64,000 nt of DNA, from the NCBI GenBank assembly GCA_020736575.1, contig JAGPYM010000003.1, forward strand, positions 1,550,001 to 1,614,000. Direction: 5' to 3'. Under the pieces are notes generated by a model. The model made no database searches. It was not told where the DNA came from and saw only the letters and a list, made by a program, of their open reading frames with translations. Positions 48,761 through 59,327 of this stretch are shown here, one piece after another. The stretch comes from Thelonectria olida. Taxonomy: Eukaryota; Ascomycota; Sordariomycetes; Hypocreales; Nectriaceae. Position 1 is the first letter of the stretch. Each line of letters begins with the position of its first letter. A program made the translations under genes and the position numbers.

Positions 48761-49667
48761 TGCAATTGAAAAGAATGTGGCAGTTCCTGTGGGTTAGTAG
48801 TCGAGAAGTTGGGGATGAAGGAAGTTGGATTGTGAAGGGCTCGAGTGCGGTGACTGGGGATGGATTTGAAGCAGTGCTGCGACGCCGCAAACAGACTAAA
48901 CACTGGGGGTTGCTGTTACCGGGGCAACCGGGGTCAAGGTTCAGGGTCAGATCATGACTAAGCCCATCGAAAAGATCTCATGACCGTCGGACCAATATCG
49001 TTGTCTCATTGGCTAGCTTTACTGTTTTCTGCCTTTTCTGGCGAGCGCTTATTTTTGCTGTTTGCTGCATGTAAACTCATCAGCATCACCGACAGCAACG
49101 GCCGAATGTGAGGCCCCTTCAAATTCAATTGCACGTGAAGAAGTACTATCTTATAGTAGAGGGTTATCGTCAACCTTTGAAGGAAGATTGGTCGAGCCTT
49201 TATATCCGACTATTAACACTCCTTATCCATTCGCAATCCCTAACTTATTGAACAAGTTCCTACACATTGTCTACCTAGGCAGGTACTGTAGTTAGAGTGT
49301 GACCGTCTTCGGTTTGTTGAAAGTACTTAGCTGTGGTAACGTCGGTACCGCCCACCATCGCCGAGGTAGAAATTTGAAGAAAGGATATGGCACGAAACAA
49401 GTTGAGAGCTGTAACTGGTGTTTTTCTTCACTCCAATTTACGATTTACTCGACCATCTCGTAAGCTAAGCTGCTTCATGACTTTCTACTCTCCTGGGATC
49501 ACCGATTGCGGGGTGTTTCGAAGCTCCCCAACTCCCCCACCAACAAACTCCACAGCACAATCGTACCTCTCCCACCTTACACCTTTGCTGCCGTCACGTA
49601 TTCTCTTGTCTCTTCGGCCTACACGACACGCGATCGCACCCAGAGAACCCTTCTAGATTATCGCACA
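48761..49667. promoter_or_regulatory. Divergent promoter Aurora / TIP41
   Basis: 907 bp, AT-richer in the middle. No gene supported. Confidence 0.5.
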
Positions 49668-50575
49668 ATGAATCCTCCCATATCTGCCGTCAACGAACCC
49701 TTCCCGACGCCTCAGGCCCTCGACGCCGGCACAACCACTCACGCCGAGGGCCGCTTTCGCATCGCCACGCGCAAGCTCCCCATCTCAAAGGCCGGCGTCA
49801 TCGACGACCTCACCGACCGCATCGGCATCCCCATGCCCGAGATGATCTTTGGCAACAACCTCGTCTCCATCACCCACGCGCCCTCCGGCTGGTCCCTCGC
49901 CTTCACCACCCCAGACGCCCTCGACGCCGTCGACAAGACCGACAAGCACATGCTCAAGGTCGCCTACGCCCGCGACTGGGAGAGCACCCGCGAGTCGACC
50001 ACCCAGGGCATCAAGGAAGTCGTCAAGCCCTATGACTGGAGCTATTCAACCTTGTACGCCGGCACCCTTGGCGCCGACGTCGCCTCCGAGAAGCAGTTCC
50101 AGCCCTCGGAGACGCCCATCCCCATTGAGCTTTTGAAGCGCCGCGACCCGATCTTGTTCTTCGACGACGTCATGCTGTATGAGAGCGAACTGGACGACAA
50201 TGGAATCTCCATGTTTAGCGTCAAGGTCCGTGTGCACGAGAAGCGAATGCTTCTACTCTGCCGCCTGTTTATGCGCCTGGATAATGTCATTGTGCGGATA
50301 CGCGACACCCGTGTCTATGTGGACTTTGAGACCGACGAGGTTATCCGCGAATACACTTCTCAGGAGGATAGTTTCGAGAACGTCAAGAGGGTAAGAATGA
50401 ACGCACCGGCTGAACTGCCGAAAGAACTCTTAGCTGACGTACGGATTTGCAGAGACTCCTCATGTCTGGAAGGCTACCCGACGACATCACGGTTGCGCTC
50501 CGAGACCCCAACGTGCTAGCACCCATGCTGCCCTTCGTTGAGCAGCGAAGAGAGGCTGTTAACTTGGGACAATGA
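49668..50575 (+). CDS. TIP41: Tip41-like PP2A regulator
   Basis: TOR-pathway protein that binds Tap42 or type 2A phosphatases and promotes PP2A activity. Exons are 49668-50390 and 50453-50575 (241 and 41 codons; 281 residues). The frame is open upstream but 49668 is the first ATG of that frame (MNPPISAVNEPF). Family landmarks: MPEMIFGNN, the DWSYSTLYAG segment, PIELLKRRDPILFFDDV with the DELDDNG-type loop, MLLLCRLFMRLDNV and the RIRDTRVY strand. Exon 2 ends with PDDITVALRDPNV and a short charged tail. Length is typical of filamentous fungi and shorter than yeast Tip41. Confidence 0.95.
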
Positions 50576-50898
50576 GTTACGACATTGATTTATGAATAGA
50601 ACTTCACTTTCTTGTTTTGTACTATGGCGTTCAGGACTTCACAACAGAGCGGTCGGCAGGACAAGGCCTCATATAAATAGGTCTGCTTGGTTTGATATCA
50701 AAAGGCATACTTGAATGAACCCCTTATTTTTTCCCTCAGAGGAAACCTGAACCCAATGCATCCATACATGCAAAAAGAAAAGCCTGATTCAACTGATCAT
50801 GAACCCCAGTGACTCCAAGATACCTCTGTTACCACATGAAACCAACGCCTAGTAAAACTTCCCCAAGCCCACCGCTCTCAAGAACTTCCCATCTGAAA
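50576..50898. other. Convergent intergenic region
   Basis: 323 bp of 3' flanks; nothing further seen. Confidence 0.5.
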
Positions 50899-52653
50899 TC
50901 ATCGTGCGCCGGATGGCGAGGAGCTCTGCGTGACCTCCTCGTACTCGAGCTCCCACCTATCCACTTCCTTGAATTTCCTGGAGGCCCTCTTCAGCTCATC
51001 TGCAGACGTGGTTTCACCGCTTTGGCTGGCGCCAGTATCGAAAGTGTCATCGGGAAGGGGCTCGAAGCGACTCTCCTCGTTTTCATCGGCCTCATCATCT
51101 TCATGCTCATGCTCATGCTCATTCTCCTTGTCGGATGACTGTCGGGAATACGTTTGACCCCCTCGTGCAGCAGGTCGAGTGGAGGCGGGTGTCTGTTTTG
51201 GCTTCAGAGCTGAGTGTGCGCCGCGGCCGCCTCGCGAACCTGGACGACTTCCTTGTCTTCTGCGTGCCGCTCGGCTGTCGACATATGACAACTCATCCTC
51301 ACTGGGAGGGACCTCTGTGTCATCCTCACTGTCCCCACGGTCGCCTAGAGGCTTGTACCGGCGCCTAGGCAACATGCTGGTTAGGTCTGCAGTGGTGATT
51401 TCGGGGGAAGGTTGTCGCTTGGCTGCACGGCCTCTCGCCGCTGGAGCTTTGTTTGGGGCGTAGTTGGGTGAGTGTGTTAACGATGGAGGCGAAGACATAT
51501 CTGACAGGTTGTCTCCTCCTCGGAGAGGCGTGGTGAACGAGGGTCGTCGCCGCCGCTTAGCCAGAGTATGTATATCTGGCCAGATGTTGGCGTTGTCCTC
51601 CGAATCGCTGCTCGCAGGCGGTGCCATGACCTCCTCGTCATAAACGGGAGTGACTGGTCTTTCTGGTAGGACGGGCGGAGGTCCCAATGGGGATGATAGG
51701 GACGAAAGAGACGAAGTATCACTTTCATCCGCGACTTCTTCCTCTGGCTCGCCTTCTTCGTCCGCTTCCTCCTCGTCATCCTTCTCGAGACGGGAAACCT
51801 TCTCTGGCCTGTCGCTGTTCACGTTCGCATCCTCGCTTTTACGCTTCCTCGATCTAACCGCCCTGAATTCCTCTTCCACCTCTACGGAGGCTTCCCGTTC
51901 ATCCTCAACCTCAGGTGCTGGCTGGGTACGTCGTCGATTATTCAAAGGTGTCGATTCAGCCTCGGGCAAAAACTCCTCCTCCTCGCTCTCAGAATTATCC
52001 ATTTGTTCTGTTGCCGTCTCGTCAGGACGCGGCTTACGCGCAGTACCAAGGATGCTAGGTTCTCTCGCACGACGTCGAAAGTTGCCAAAGTGCAGCGTGG
52101 AGCTGATGCTGGGTGTGTTGCCGCCGCGGCTGCTGGGTCTGATTTGAGGATCGGCTCGGCCAATGAAGCTGGACTGACGCGAGCGTCGCTTGAAATTACT
52201 CAGGGTTATTGATGAGTTGTCGGCAGAGCGCAGGCCTGCGGGCACCTCTCCATCCTCGAAGCTATCACTGAGGTCTCCAAACACATCGTCGTCTGCTAAG
52301 TCCAAGCCGGTCGTGTCTCGCCTCTGCGCAGGCGTCGCGATAACGCGTCGACCAACCTCGACGGAACTGCCAGACTCTGCATCATCGAGGGTTCTACCAC
52401 TCGTGGTGGGGTCTTCATTGGCGAGGCGGTCGAGAGCCGCATCGCGACGCAGGTTTGTTGCCTGAATGGCTTGATCGTCGGCGGCGCTGACCATCGGCCC
52501 CGTAGAGCGCGTTGTTCGCCGTCGGCCTCTCTCTGGAGATTGAGCTTGTCTCGGGACATCGCTGTCGTTGTCGTCGATATCGGAGCTGGGTGGTTTCGCC
52601 TTTGGTTTGGCAGTTTGGGCTGGGGCGCGACGGGCACGCTTCGGCCGAGGCAT
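50899..52653 (-). CDS. Unrecognised low-complexity, probably nuclear protein
   Basis: Single exon, 584 residues, not assigned to a family. The N-terminus is strongly basic (MPRPKRARRAPAQTAK), consistent with nuclear import or DNA binding. The middle alternates Arg-rich and Glu/Asp-rich runs. Two related 12-residue motifs lie 38 residues apart, FKRRSRQSSFIG (154-165) and FRRRAREPSILG (192-203). A SMLPRRRYKPLG block lies near residue 432. A His-Glu repeat sits near 530. The C-terminus has an ordered-looking segment, KFKEVDRWELEYEEVT, probably helical and the part most likely to be conserved. A chromatin or kinetochore role would fit the composition but is not shown. Confidence 0.8.
   Translation of the reverse strand: MPRPKRARRAPAQTAKPKAKPPSSDIDDNDSDVPRQAQSPERGRRRTTRSTGPMVSAADDQAIQATNLRRDAALDRLANEDPTTSGRTLDDAESGSSVEVGRRVIATPAQRRDTTGLDLADDDVFGDLSDSFEDGEVPAGLRSADNSSITLSNFKRRSRQSSFIGRADPQIRPSSRGGNTPSISSTLHFGNFRRRAREPSILGTARKPRPDETATEQMDNSESEEEEFLPEAESTPLNNRRRTQPAPEVEDEREASVEVEEEFRAVRSRKRKSEDANVNSDRPEKVSRLEKDDEEEADEEGEPEEEVADESDTSSLSSLSSPLGPPPVLPERPVTPVYDEEVMAPPASSDSEDNANIWPDIHTLAKRRRRPSFTTPLRGGDNLSDMSSPPSLTHSPNYAPNKAPAARGRAAKRQPSPEITTADLTSMLPRRRYKPLGDRGDSEDDTEVPPSEDELSYVDSRAARRRQGSRPGSRGGRGAHSALKPKQTPASTRPAARGGQTYSRQSSDKENEHEHEHEDDEADENEESRFEPLPDDTFDTGASQSGETTSADELKRASRKFKEVDRWELEYEEVTQSSSPSGAR
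51099..51125 (-). repeat. His-Glu dipeptide repeat
   Basis: CATGAG-type units encode EHEHEHE in the unrecognised nuclear-type protein. Confidence 0.85.
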
Positions 52654-53321
52654 TGTGACAGAGCTGCAGAACCCGAACGCGGGTTGAAAGAAGTCTGCGT
52701 GCTAACGCTACTCGACAAGGGAAGCCGCCTATTAAGAGGGAAGTGACAAAGTTTGGGGAATTTTGAAGTGACGCAAGGGTAGGAATGGAGATGTGGTGGT
52801 GGGAGAGAAACACGCCCACACGCGCGACGCGATTAACTAGAGTGTGTGTGTTGAGCTGGGGCGAGGGAGCTCTCCCCACACCCACCTGAAAACACTCAAC
52901 GCACGGACCACCGCATAGTCTAGGCAGTCTTTCGTCCAAATTCCTTCGATTGGCGTATGACTGCTCGATCGAGATGACGATTTTATGATCCAGACACACG
53001 CATCGAAGAAATTGGGAGATAAGTGGTCTTTGCTGCATAATAGAAAGGCACTGAAAAGGGTGCAATCCGCATGTTTTGATTCGGTCATATCATATGAACT
53101 TTCCTCTTTATACATGCTCTTTTCTTGCAGGTGGAGATCGTCTATCAACAGCCACCTCGTGCAGTCTATAGTTATTCGTACAACGCCCTCATCCATAGTA
53201 TCCGTACCTCATGCACTGACTTCTCTTCAAAGCCCTATGCCTCAAACAAGTATCCCCATGTTCGTACAAAGTATTGACCGCCTATCGTACAAGGAAAAAA
53301 CTCGGGTATTAAACATTGCTC
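52654..53321. other. Intergenic, promoter of the unrecognised gene and MRH4 3' flank
   Basis: 668 bp; no additional gene seen. Confidence 0.5.
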
Positions 53322-55139
53322 TTAAATCAAAGCCTGTCCCATGAACATGCTGTTCTTGACTTCTGCCACGACATCTTTTCTGTCATCGTTGCCAACGAGC
53401 ACGATGCCGCGGCCACGTCGGCCCATTCGTCCAGCACGACCAAGTCGGTGAATGAAATCGATCGTTGTGTGAGGTACATCGTAAAGAATGACATGACGGA
53501 CAGCCAGCGTGTCGATACCTCTGGATGCCAGGTCCGTCACCACAAGGACCCTCGCATTGGGCAGGGTTCGACGGTTCGACCGAGTCGGAGGGACCACAAT
53601 CCTGAGCGGCGCTGCCGTCGTAAAAGTATCCAAAATCTCGCCATGGCGCTTTTCGGGAGTATCTCTGTGGAGAGCATCCGCATTAATCCCCTTGGTCCGG
53701 AGGTACTCAGCCAGCTCTTCAGTCTTCTCACGTTCGTTGACAAACACTATGATTCGACGAACTTCGACCTCTCCCTTGACGGGACCTTCATGCCTGCCCG
53801 CCTCGCGACCAATACCATAAATGGCATCAGCACAAGCGAGATCCTTGTTGTTGCGGTACGGATCCTTGGAGGCATCAATGACACCGAGCTGAACACGGCG
53901 TGGGATGGCGTGCAGGTTGGGTGTCGTGATTCGGTTCATCTTGGGGTAGTTGGTGGCCAAGTAGTTGTTGAGCTTCCTCGGGATGGTAGCAGAGCAGCAG
54001 ATGAACTGCTTCGTGGATGGCGCTGCCCGTTCAATGATGCTTGTTGTGACTGGGGCAAAGCTTCGGTCGAAAAGAGAATCAGCCTCATCCACGATGAGAT
54101 GGGTGACGCGCGAAAGAATGTTGGGATCCGAGTCGGCGATAGATGCAAGCAGATGAGGAGTAGAAATAATGACGTCCACACCCCTAGGTCCATACAGGTT
54201 GCGCTGAATCTGTTGCGGCTTCAAGTCCGACGAAAGCATCTCCGTCTTGAACTTGGCGACATGGGCAAGGGATTTCGAAACCTTGGAGACCTGATGGGCG
54301 AGCTCGGCCGTAGGAACAAGGATGACAACCTTGGGACGAGCCATGGTAGGATGGGGTTCGTCGAAGGGCTTGCTCTTGGAATTCCCCGCCTCACGCAGCT
54401 CCTTTTCCGCCAGCCAACGCTCCTTGTACGCCTTTATCTCTGGGTCCTTGGCCTCGGCAATCTTCAGTGCATCAATGGCTGGCAGTAGGTACGCGAGCGT
54501 CTTGCCAGAACCAGTCTCGGCTGCAAGTAGGAAAGACTTGCTTTCTTCAGACTGCTCCTTCAAACTATCCACCGATGCCTGACCCAACAGAGCAGGGATT
54601 GCTAGTTTCTGCACAGGTGTCGGCTTGATGTCGACCATGCCCTTGAAAAGCTCGTCGGTGAGGGCGATCTGGAGAGTCGGGAGGAGATCAAAGTTTTCGA
54701 ATGTTTCGTATTCTGCCATGCGGTCCTTGACATTCATCCTCCTCCCGTATGAGATGGTAGTCAAAGCACGTTGCATCTTCAATGCCTTTCGATCGTCGTT
54801 ATCCTTCTCTCTGTCTCTCCCCTTTCCCTTTCCCCTCTGGTCTTTGGGCGCCACCGCGTGGTTCCGTGTTGGTCGTCGGGCAGGGTCGATATTGGCAAAT
54901 CGCTTGTTCATGCCACCGAAGGGCCCAGGAGCAGCCTCTCGGCGCTTTCTTTGATCATCGCGGGACTTTGGGGATTGCGAAACTCGATCAGCCAGCACCA
55001 TGCGCGATGGGCGAGGCTTCATGCGCTGCGACACGAAGCGTTGGGTGATGCATGGTTGCAATGCGGGTCGTACCGTAGCGATAGGGCGGCCTGTCGAAAG
55101 GCAGAGCGAACAGATTGAGTTTGCTGCGATGCGATGCAT
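53322..55139 (-). CDS. MRH4: Mitochondrial DEAD-box RNA helicase Mrh4
   Basis: ATP-dependent RNA helicase of mitochondria; yeast Mrh4 acts in late assembly of the mitochondrial large ribosomal subunit. Single exon, 605 residues. The frame stays open upstream to 55415, but the ATG at 55139 (MHRIAANSICSLCLSTGRP) gives an Arg/Ser-rich, acid-poor presequence. Helicase motifs in order: Q-like PTPVQKLAIPALL, Walker A AETGSGKT (about 205), PTAELAHQ, ISTPHLL, DEAD (351-354), SAT, IIVFVN, VTDLASRGID and HRLGRAGRMGRRG. The Lys/Arg/Asp-rich segment before the Q motif and the long insert after motif I match fungal Mrh4. Confidence 0.93.
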   Translation of the reverse strand: MHRIAANSICSLCLSTGRPIATVRPALQPCITQRFVSQRMKPRPSRMVLADRVSQSPKSRDDQRKRREAAPGPFGGMNKRFANIDPARRPTRNHAVAPKDQRGKGKGRDREKDNDDRKALKMQRALTTISYGRRMNVKDRMAEYETFENFDLLPTLQIALTDELFKGMVDIKPTPVQKLAIPALLGQASVDSLKEQSEESKSFLLAAETGSGKTLAYLLPAIDALKIAEAKDPEIKAYKERWLAEKELREAGNSKSKPFDEPHPTMARPKVVILVPTAELAHQVSKVSKSLAHVAKFKTEMLSSDLKPQQIQRNLYGPRGVDVIISTPHLLASIADSDPNILSRVTHLIVDEADSLFDRSFAPVTTSIIERAAPSTKQFICCSATIPRKLNNYLATNYPKMNRITTPNLHAIPRRVQLGVIDASKDPYRNNKDLACADAIYGIGREAGRHEGPVKGEVEVRRIIVFVNEREKTEELAEYLRTKGINADALHRDTPEKRHGEILDTFTTAAPLRIVVPPTRSNRRTLPNARVLVVTDLASRGIDTLAVRHVILYDVPHTTIDFIHRLGRAGRMGRRGRGIVLVGNDDRKDVVAEVKNSMFMGQALI

Positions 55140-55580
55140 GCTGCTGGAAGAAATGGCCGACGTCGTAGGCCAATATGCGACTTTGAAGGTTTCGCCAACC
55201 AGGTGGGATGGACTTGTTTTTTTTCCTTGCAAGTGGTGTCGGTCCTCGGAGTTATGGGTCCGGCGAGATGTGGGGCAACGCCGGCGCCACAGAGGAGGCG
55301 GCAAGCAACATCGGAATTCAAATTTCACATTCAATGCACAGTTACCAAACAGAATGTGACTACATATGTGAGTACAGAGAGGGAATTGTTCAAGATGAAA
55401 AATAAAGAAATGCAAGTTTTTCTTTGGAAAGCTAGACTACCCTGAGACTCCTTCACGTCAAACACCCACACGCGGCTTTGATTCAGGCTCCCCAACCCGC
55501 CCCGCATATAATTATGTTGCATTAACCCACCGACGTTGATATCCAAACCGCAAACTTGGTCATGTATTCGTACTTCGTGT
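55140..55580. other. Intergenic, MRH4 promoter
   Basis: 441 bp between same-strand genes. The MRH4 frame extends through half of it without a convincing earlier start. Confidence 0.5.
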
Positions 55581-57155
55581 TCAATTGACGGCTCCAGTCC
55601 ACCAGCGAATCCCCATAGCCACAGCCACTGCACCAGTTGCCAGTATCCTAAGAAGAAATAGTTAGTCCTAGGCTCTCTCTCGCTGCGAATTTGCTACGTA
55701 CATGCGTAGTTTGTTGTGTCGAACTCTCGTCAACAAAATGCGTAGCCATTTACTGACAGTGGCGTTCCTTTTCGATGCCTCCGATCGAGGAAGTTTTGCG
55801 TCTTCCTTTGTACCCCGCACAGTCATCGTTGTGGCAGCGCGAGTTGAGTCGGAATCGAGGGAATCCGCCTTAAAGAGATGTGATGCTTCCAAAGGAGCCT
55901 TTGACTGGTCAACTCTCTGCTCCACGTCCATATCATTCTCAGACACATCGCTGACAGAAACTTCTAGTTCCTGGCTCAACTGGTCCGGAACCAAATCATC
56001 GTCCAAAGACTGCGTTGGTGTCATCTTACCAGCTTTACCATTCGAGGCCGCCCTTGGGTTCATGGCCACAGCCTCATCTTCCTCACTGGGAGGCGATCGT
56101 CGCTCCTCATCAGCTGAAACAGTGTTTGGATTGGGCAAAGTGACCACTGGAGGGGGATCTTGTCCTTTGTTGATCGGACTGAGCTGACCTGGGCTAAAGT
56201 CATCTTCAACTGATTCGGGAGCTTTGGGGTCTTCTTCTGCGATAGACCCAAGTGAAACTGCTGATCTGCTTCTCCCAAAGCTGCTGTGTGAGAGGCGCTG
56301 GTCCCTTCGCCTTGTGGTATTGGGACTCAATGCAACTGGCGATAGAATCATTTCATCGGCAGATGCAGAGTCGACGCTGGCCGGTCCACCAGATACTACT
56401 CGAGGGGATGCTGGAATGTCTTTGAGGTGAGTCTGGTCTTCACCGAGGTGGGTTTGAATCGTGCGCAACGCATCAATGATAGAACCACGATCAGAAGGAA
56501 ATTTCTCAATGGTTGGGTCATTCAGATCAACGTCAGATTCGCCGTATTCGGTCGACTTTGATTCCACATATCGCCGCATGGGGAGGCTTGGGTAGCCCTC
56601 CTCTTCAGACTCGTCGTCTCCGAATGTATATGCCCCCAAACATTCATGGGCGAATAGAGGAGTCTTCAGGTCGTCAAGCTCGTCTTTGGGTTCATCGAGC
56701 CTCGGAATCTGTACTTTAGAGGCAGGCATCGACGGCTCCAGCTCATCGATCGTTGATGCATCCTTGTTGCTAACGTTTCCATCGGCATGCTCAGAGCCGG
56801 AGGAGCTTGGTATGGTCAAGACATTGTTTTTGTTACCGGAAAGGTCCGTTGCTACGGTTGTTAGACGTGATGGTGTTTGTGGTGAAGAGTGCAAATGGGA
56901 CTTGAACATACCGGTATCATGATCCTCGGAGAGAACCCACCACTCACCTTCACCTACTCGGAGCTTGAATTGATACTCCTTGTCGGTCTCCACCATGACG
57001 TTAGACGTGAATGTGTGTTCTCCGTCCTCGCCGGTGGTATACTCCATCTCCTTGGGCTCCCATTCTGGATCGGAGAAGGAGCCTGCCAGGAATAGAGGAG
57101 GAGTTGTTCCTGGCTTCTTGTAGGTGACGGTGAATGGAATCTTTGGAGATGACAT
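55581..57155 (-). CDS. AMPK-type glycogen-binding (CBM48/E-set) domain protein, Mdg1/Crp1-like
   Basis: Exons (minus) are 56912-57155, 55702-56851 and 55581-55647 (486 residues; introns 60 and 54 nt). The first 85 residues form an AMPK-beta-like carbohydrate-binding fold: FTVTYKKPGT, LAGSFSDPEWEPKEME, TFTSNVMVETDKEYQFKLRVGEGEWWV. Yeast Mdg1 and Crp1 have the same N-terminal domain. A long acidic, Ser-rich disordered region follows, with a GAYTFGDDESEEEG patch. Basic residues (SKWLRILLTRVRHNKLR) then lead into a hydrophobic end (MILATGAVAVAMG) encoded across the last intron. This looks like a tail anchor, which would tether a glycogen-binding domain to a membrane; that is inference. Both introns sit at good consensus sites. 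Confidence 0.85.
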
Positions 57156-59327
57156 GGTGAAATGGTTGGTAGGGACGCTTTTGTCGGTTGCTTTTCGGGG
57201 CGGCGATACGTCTTAGTGGCTTCGCCTCGTGTGATGGAGTTTCTTGAGAGGACAGGATATCTGCCTTGGTGACGGGCAGAAGAGAGAAGGACAATTCAGG
57301 ATACAGAATAGAGCTGTGGCAGCTGGATGTAAATAAATGCTGAATATTTTTCTCTCTGATTAGCTGGTCGGTGTGCAATGCTGTGAAGATCAGACGAGGG
57401 GCAGGGGTACCTATGGTTCCAGGTATCGCGACGACATGACAAGGAATTGGTCGAGTCGGAGGGAGATTGGTCGAGAGTTGAGAGAGAGAAAAGGCGATGG
57501 CGGTGTTGGGTGAAGGTGGAGGAAAAAGAGAAAGACGGAAAAGGATGATGACGAAAACGAAGTCGGGGACGTTAAGTAGAGATGACGACACGAACAAGAA
57601 CAAGAACAGAGGGGGCGTCCTTGGGAAGGTGGTGGGCGAGTTGTGGGATGAAGCGAGAACAAAGACCACCTCACTGCTACCCACCAGAAGAACAAAGCTT
57701 GGCAGCTCTGGGGTAAGGTAATGAGTACATGTACCTCCCCAGTACGCTCCAGGAGGTACCTCTCCGTCCCATCATGCATTCACGTGCTTGATGCTTTGGG
57801 CACGGCGCGAAATCGCCTCCTCCTCCGGTTCTGTCAGGTCTCAACCAAGACTGGTCCATGTCCTGCAGTCGTCTGCAAGGGGGTGAGAGGTAACGCCCTT
57901 ATCACCCCGGAGGAAGCTTAATGACGAACGGGGCTTTGAGTGCGGAGCAGGTGGCGCAGATCTGGATCAGCTAGGTAGGTAGCGAGGACACCCCAACCTT
58001 GAGAAGCAATGGGCAACAACGCAACGAGGCGAAGGTGTTTGCATTCATCAGTCATGATAGATGGGTCAGCTTGGGAGCTGTTAGCTGGAGTGGACACTAG
58101 GTTGCCTCTGTAGATATCCATGTGCCCCAGAAATCCTCATCAGCTCCAATTGTGCAACGTCAACCCAACAAATGGCTTTTGAATTTAGGCTTCATCATCA
58201 GCCGCGTCCCAGACACGTTGCATTGTGCCACCGACTGGATCCTGGGGAATGCACCTGGCTTCAGAATTTGTTGACGGCAATGATATGGCGCAACGTCCGG
58301 AGCTTTGTTAGCCGTGAACCCCACACATCCATCAAGCTCCAAGCTCGCAAGCCGCAAAGGATAATGCCGCGGCAGAGAGGATAGAACAAACATTGAAGAC
58401 GGAGAAGAGTGGGTTTTTGTTTTTGCCAACATATATCAGACTATTAAAGGATTGAAATCTCGTTGAGCGTGGAGCAAGCACTTCCATGCCCGAGTCTTAT
58501 TGTCCTGAGACTACGCTGTTTGCTAATTATAGGTCCTGTCCTCGATGAACGCGCTTCGGTGGAATAGGTGCCTCCTCTCCTATCTTGATCGAGCGGGTCA
58601 GAATCGAGAACGAGATCGATCCCTCGGTGTGTCACCGAATGATATGCCCGCAGTATTTGCCCTCGAATTTCAACGAGTTCCGTAGCCGAAACATAAGACT
58701 CGTGGCATTCAATGCGCATACAATGCCGATGTCTCTAGTTACAATCATTGCCGAATGTGAGGGTATGTCGATTTCGCATTACGTCGACGCGTTCCCGAGA
58801 AGCGAATCGCCGCTATGGAAATGTTTCCACTCTTCAGTCGATTGCCTTCATTCCAGATCAACAATGGGTAGACACAAATCATGTGTCGACTCGGTTGAAG
58901 ACATGGCATATCGGAATAGACTTGAAGAATTGATGCAGCACAAGGAAAGCCGACGAGACATGAAGCAATTTGGCTCAAGCAAGCTCAAGCTGACCAACAT
59001 AGTCTATCAAATGTAATTCCTTGGGCGTCCATCACCGTGTGCGACACGTCCCATCGCGCACCGTGTTTTTCTCTCGTTCAGCGCAGTGTCTAGTACGAGG
59101 CCCACTACAGCTCGGGGCCCCACGGTGCGATGCAATCGCTTCTCCACTGTACATCATCACGCCTGCAGGTATCGTTGATAGTGTAAATTGATTGGGCAGG
59201 CACGCTCCGAGCCTTGAATGCCTTGTCCCACTCCCACCGCGTAAATGGCTTCGATCCAACATTTCTATCGAATCTCCTCCTAACCTCCCCAACGACAACA
59301 ATCTATCGCGCCCTCCCCGATGACGAA
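57156..59327. promoter_or_regulatory. Divergent intergenic region, 2.2 kb
   Basis: Includes AGGTACCT at 57754-57761. A 143-codon plus-strand ORF (58585-59016) has no recognisable domain or splice context and is not called. Nothing else supportable. Confidence 0.5.

Noticed and set aside
58585..59016. 143-codon plus-strand ORF
   Set aside because: No recognisable domain, no splice context, and equally long ORFs occur by chance in these intergenic blocks.
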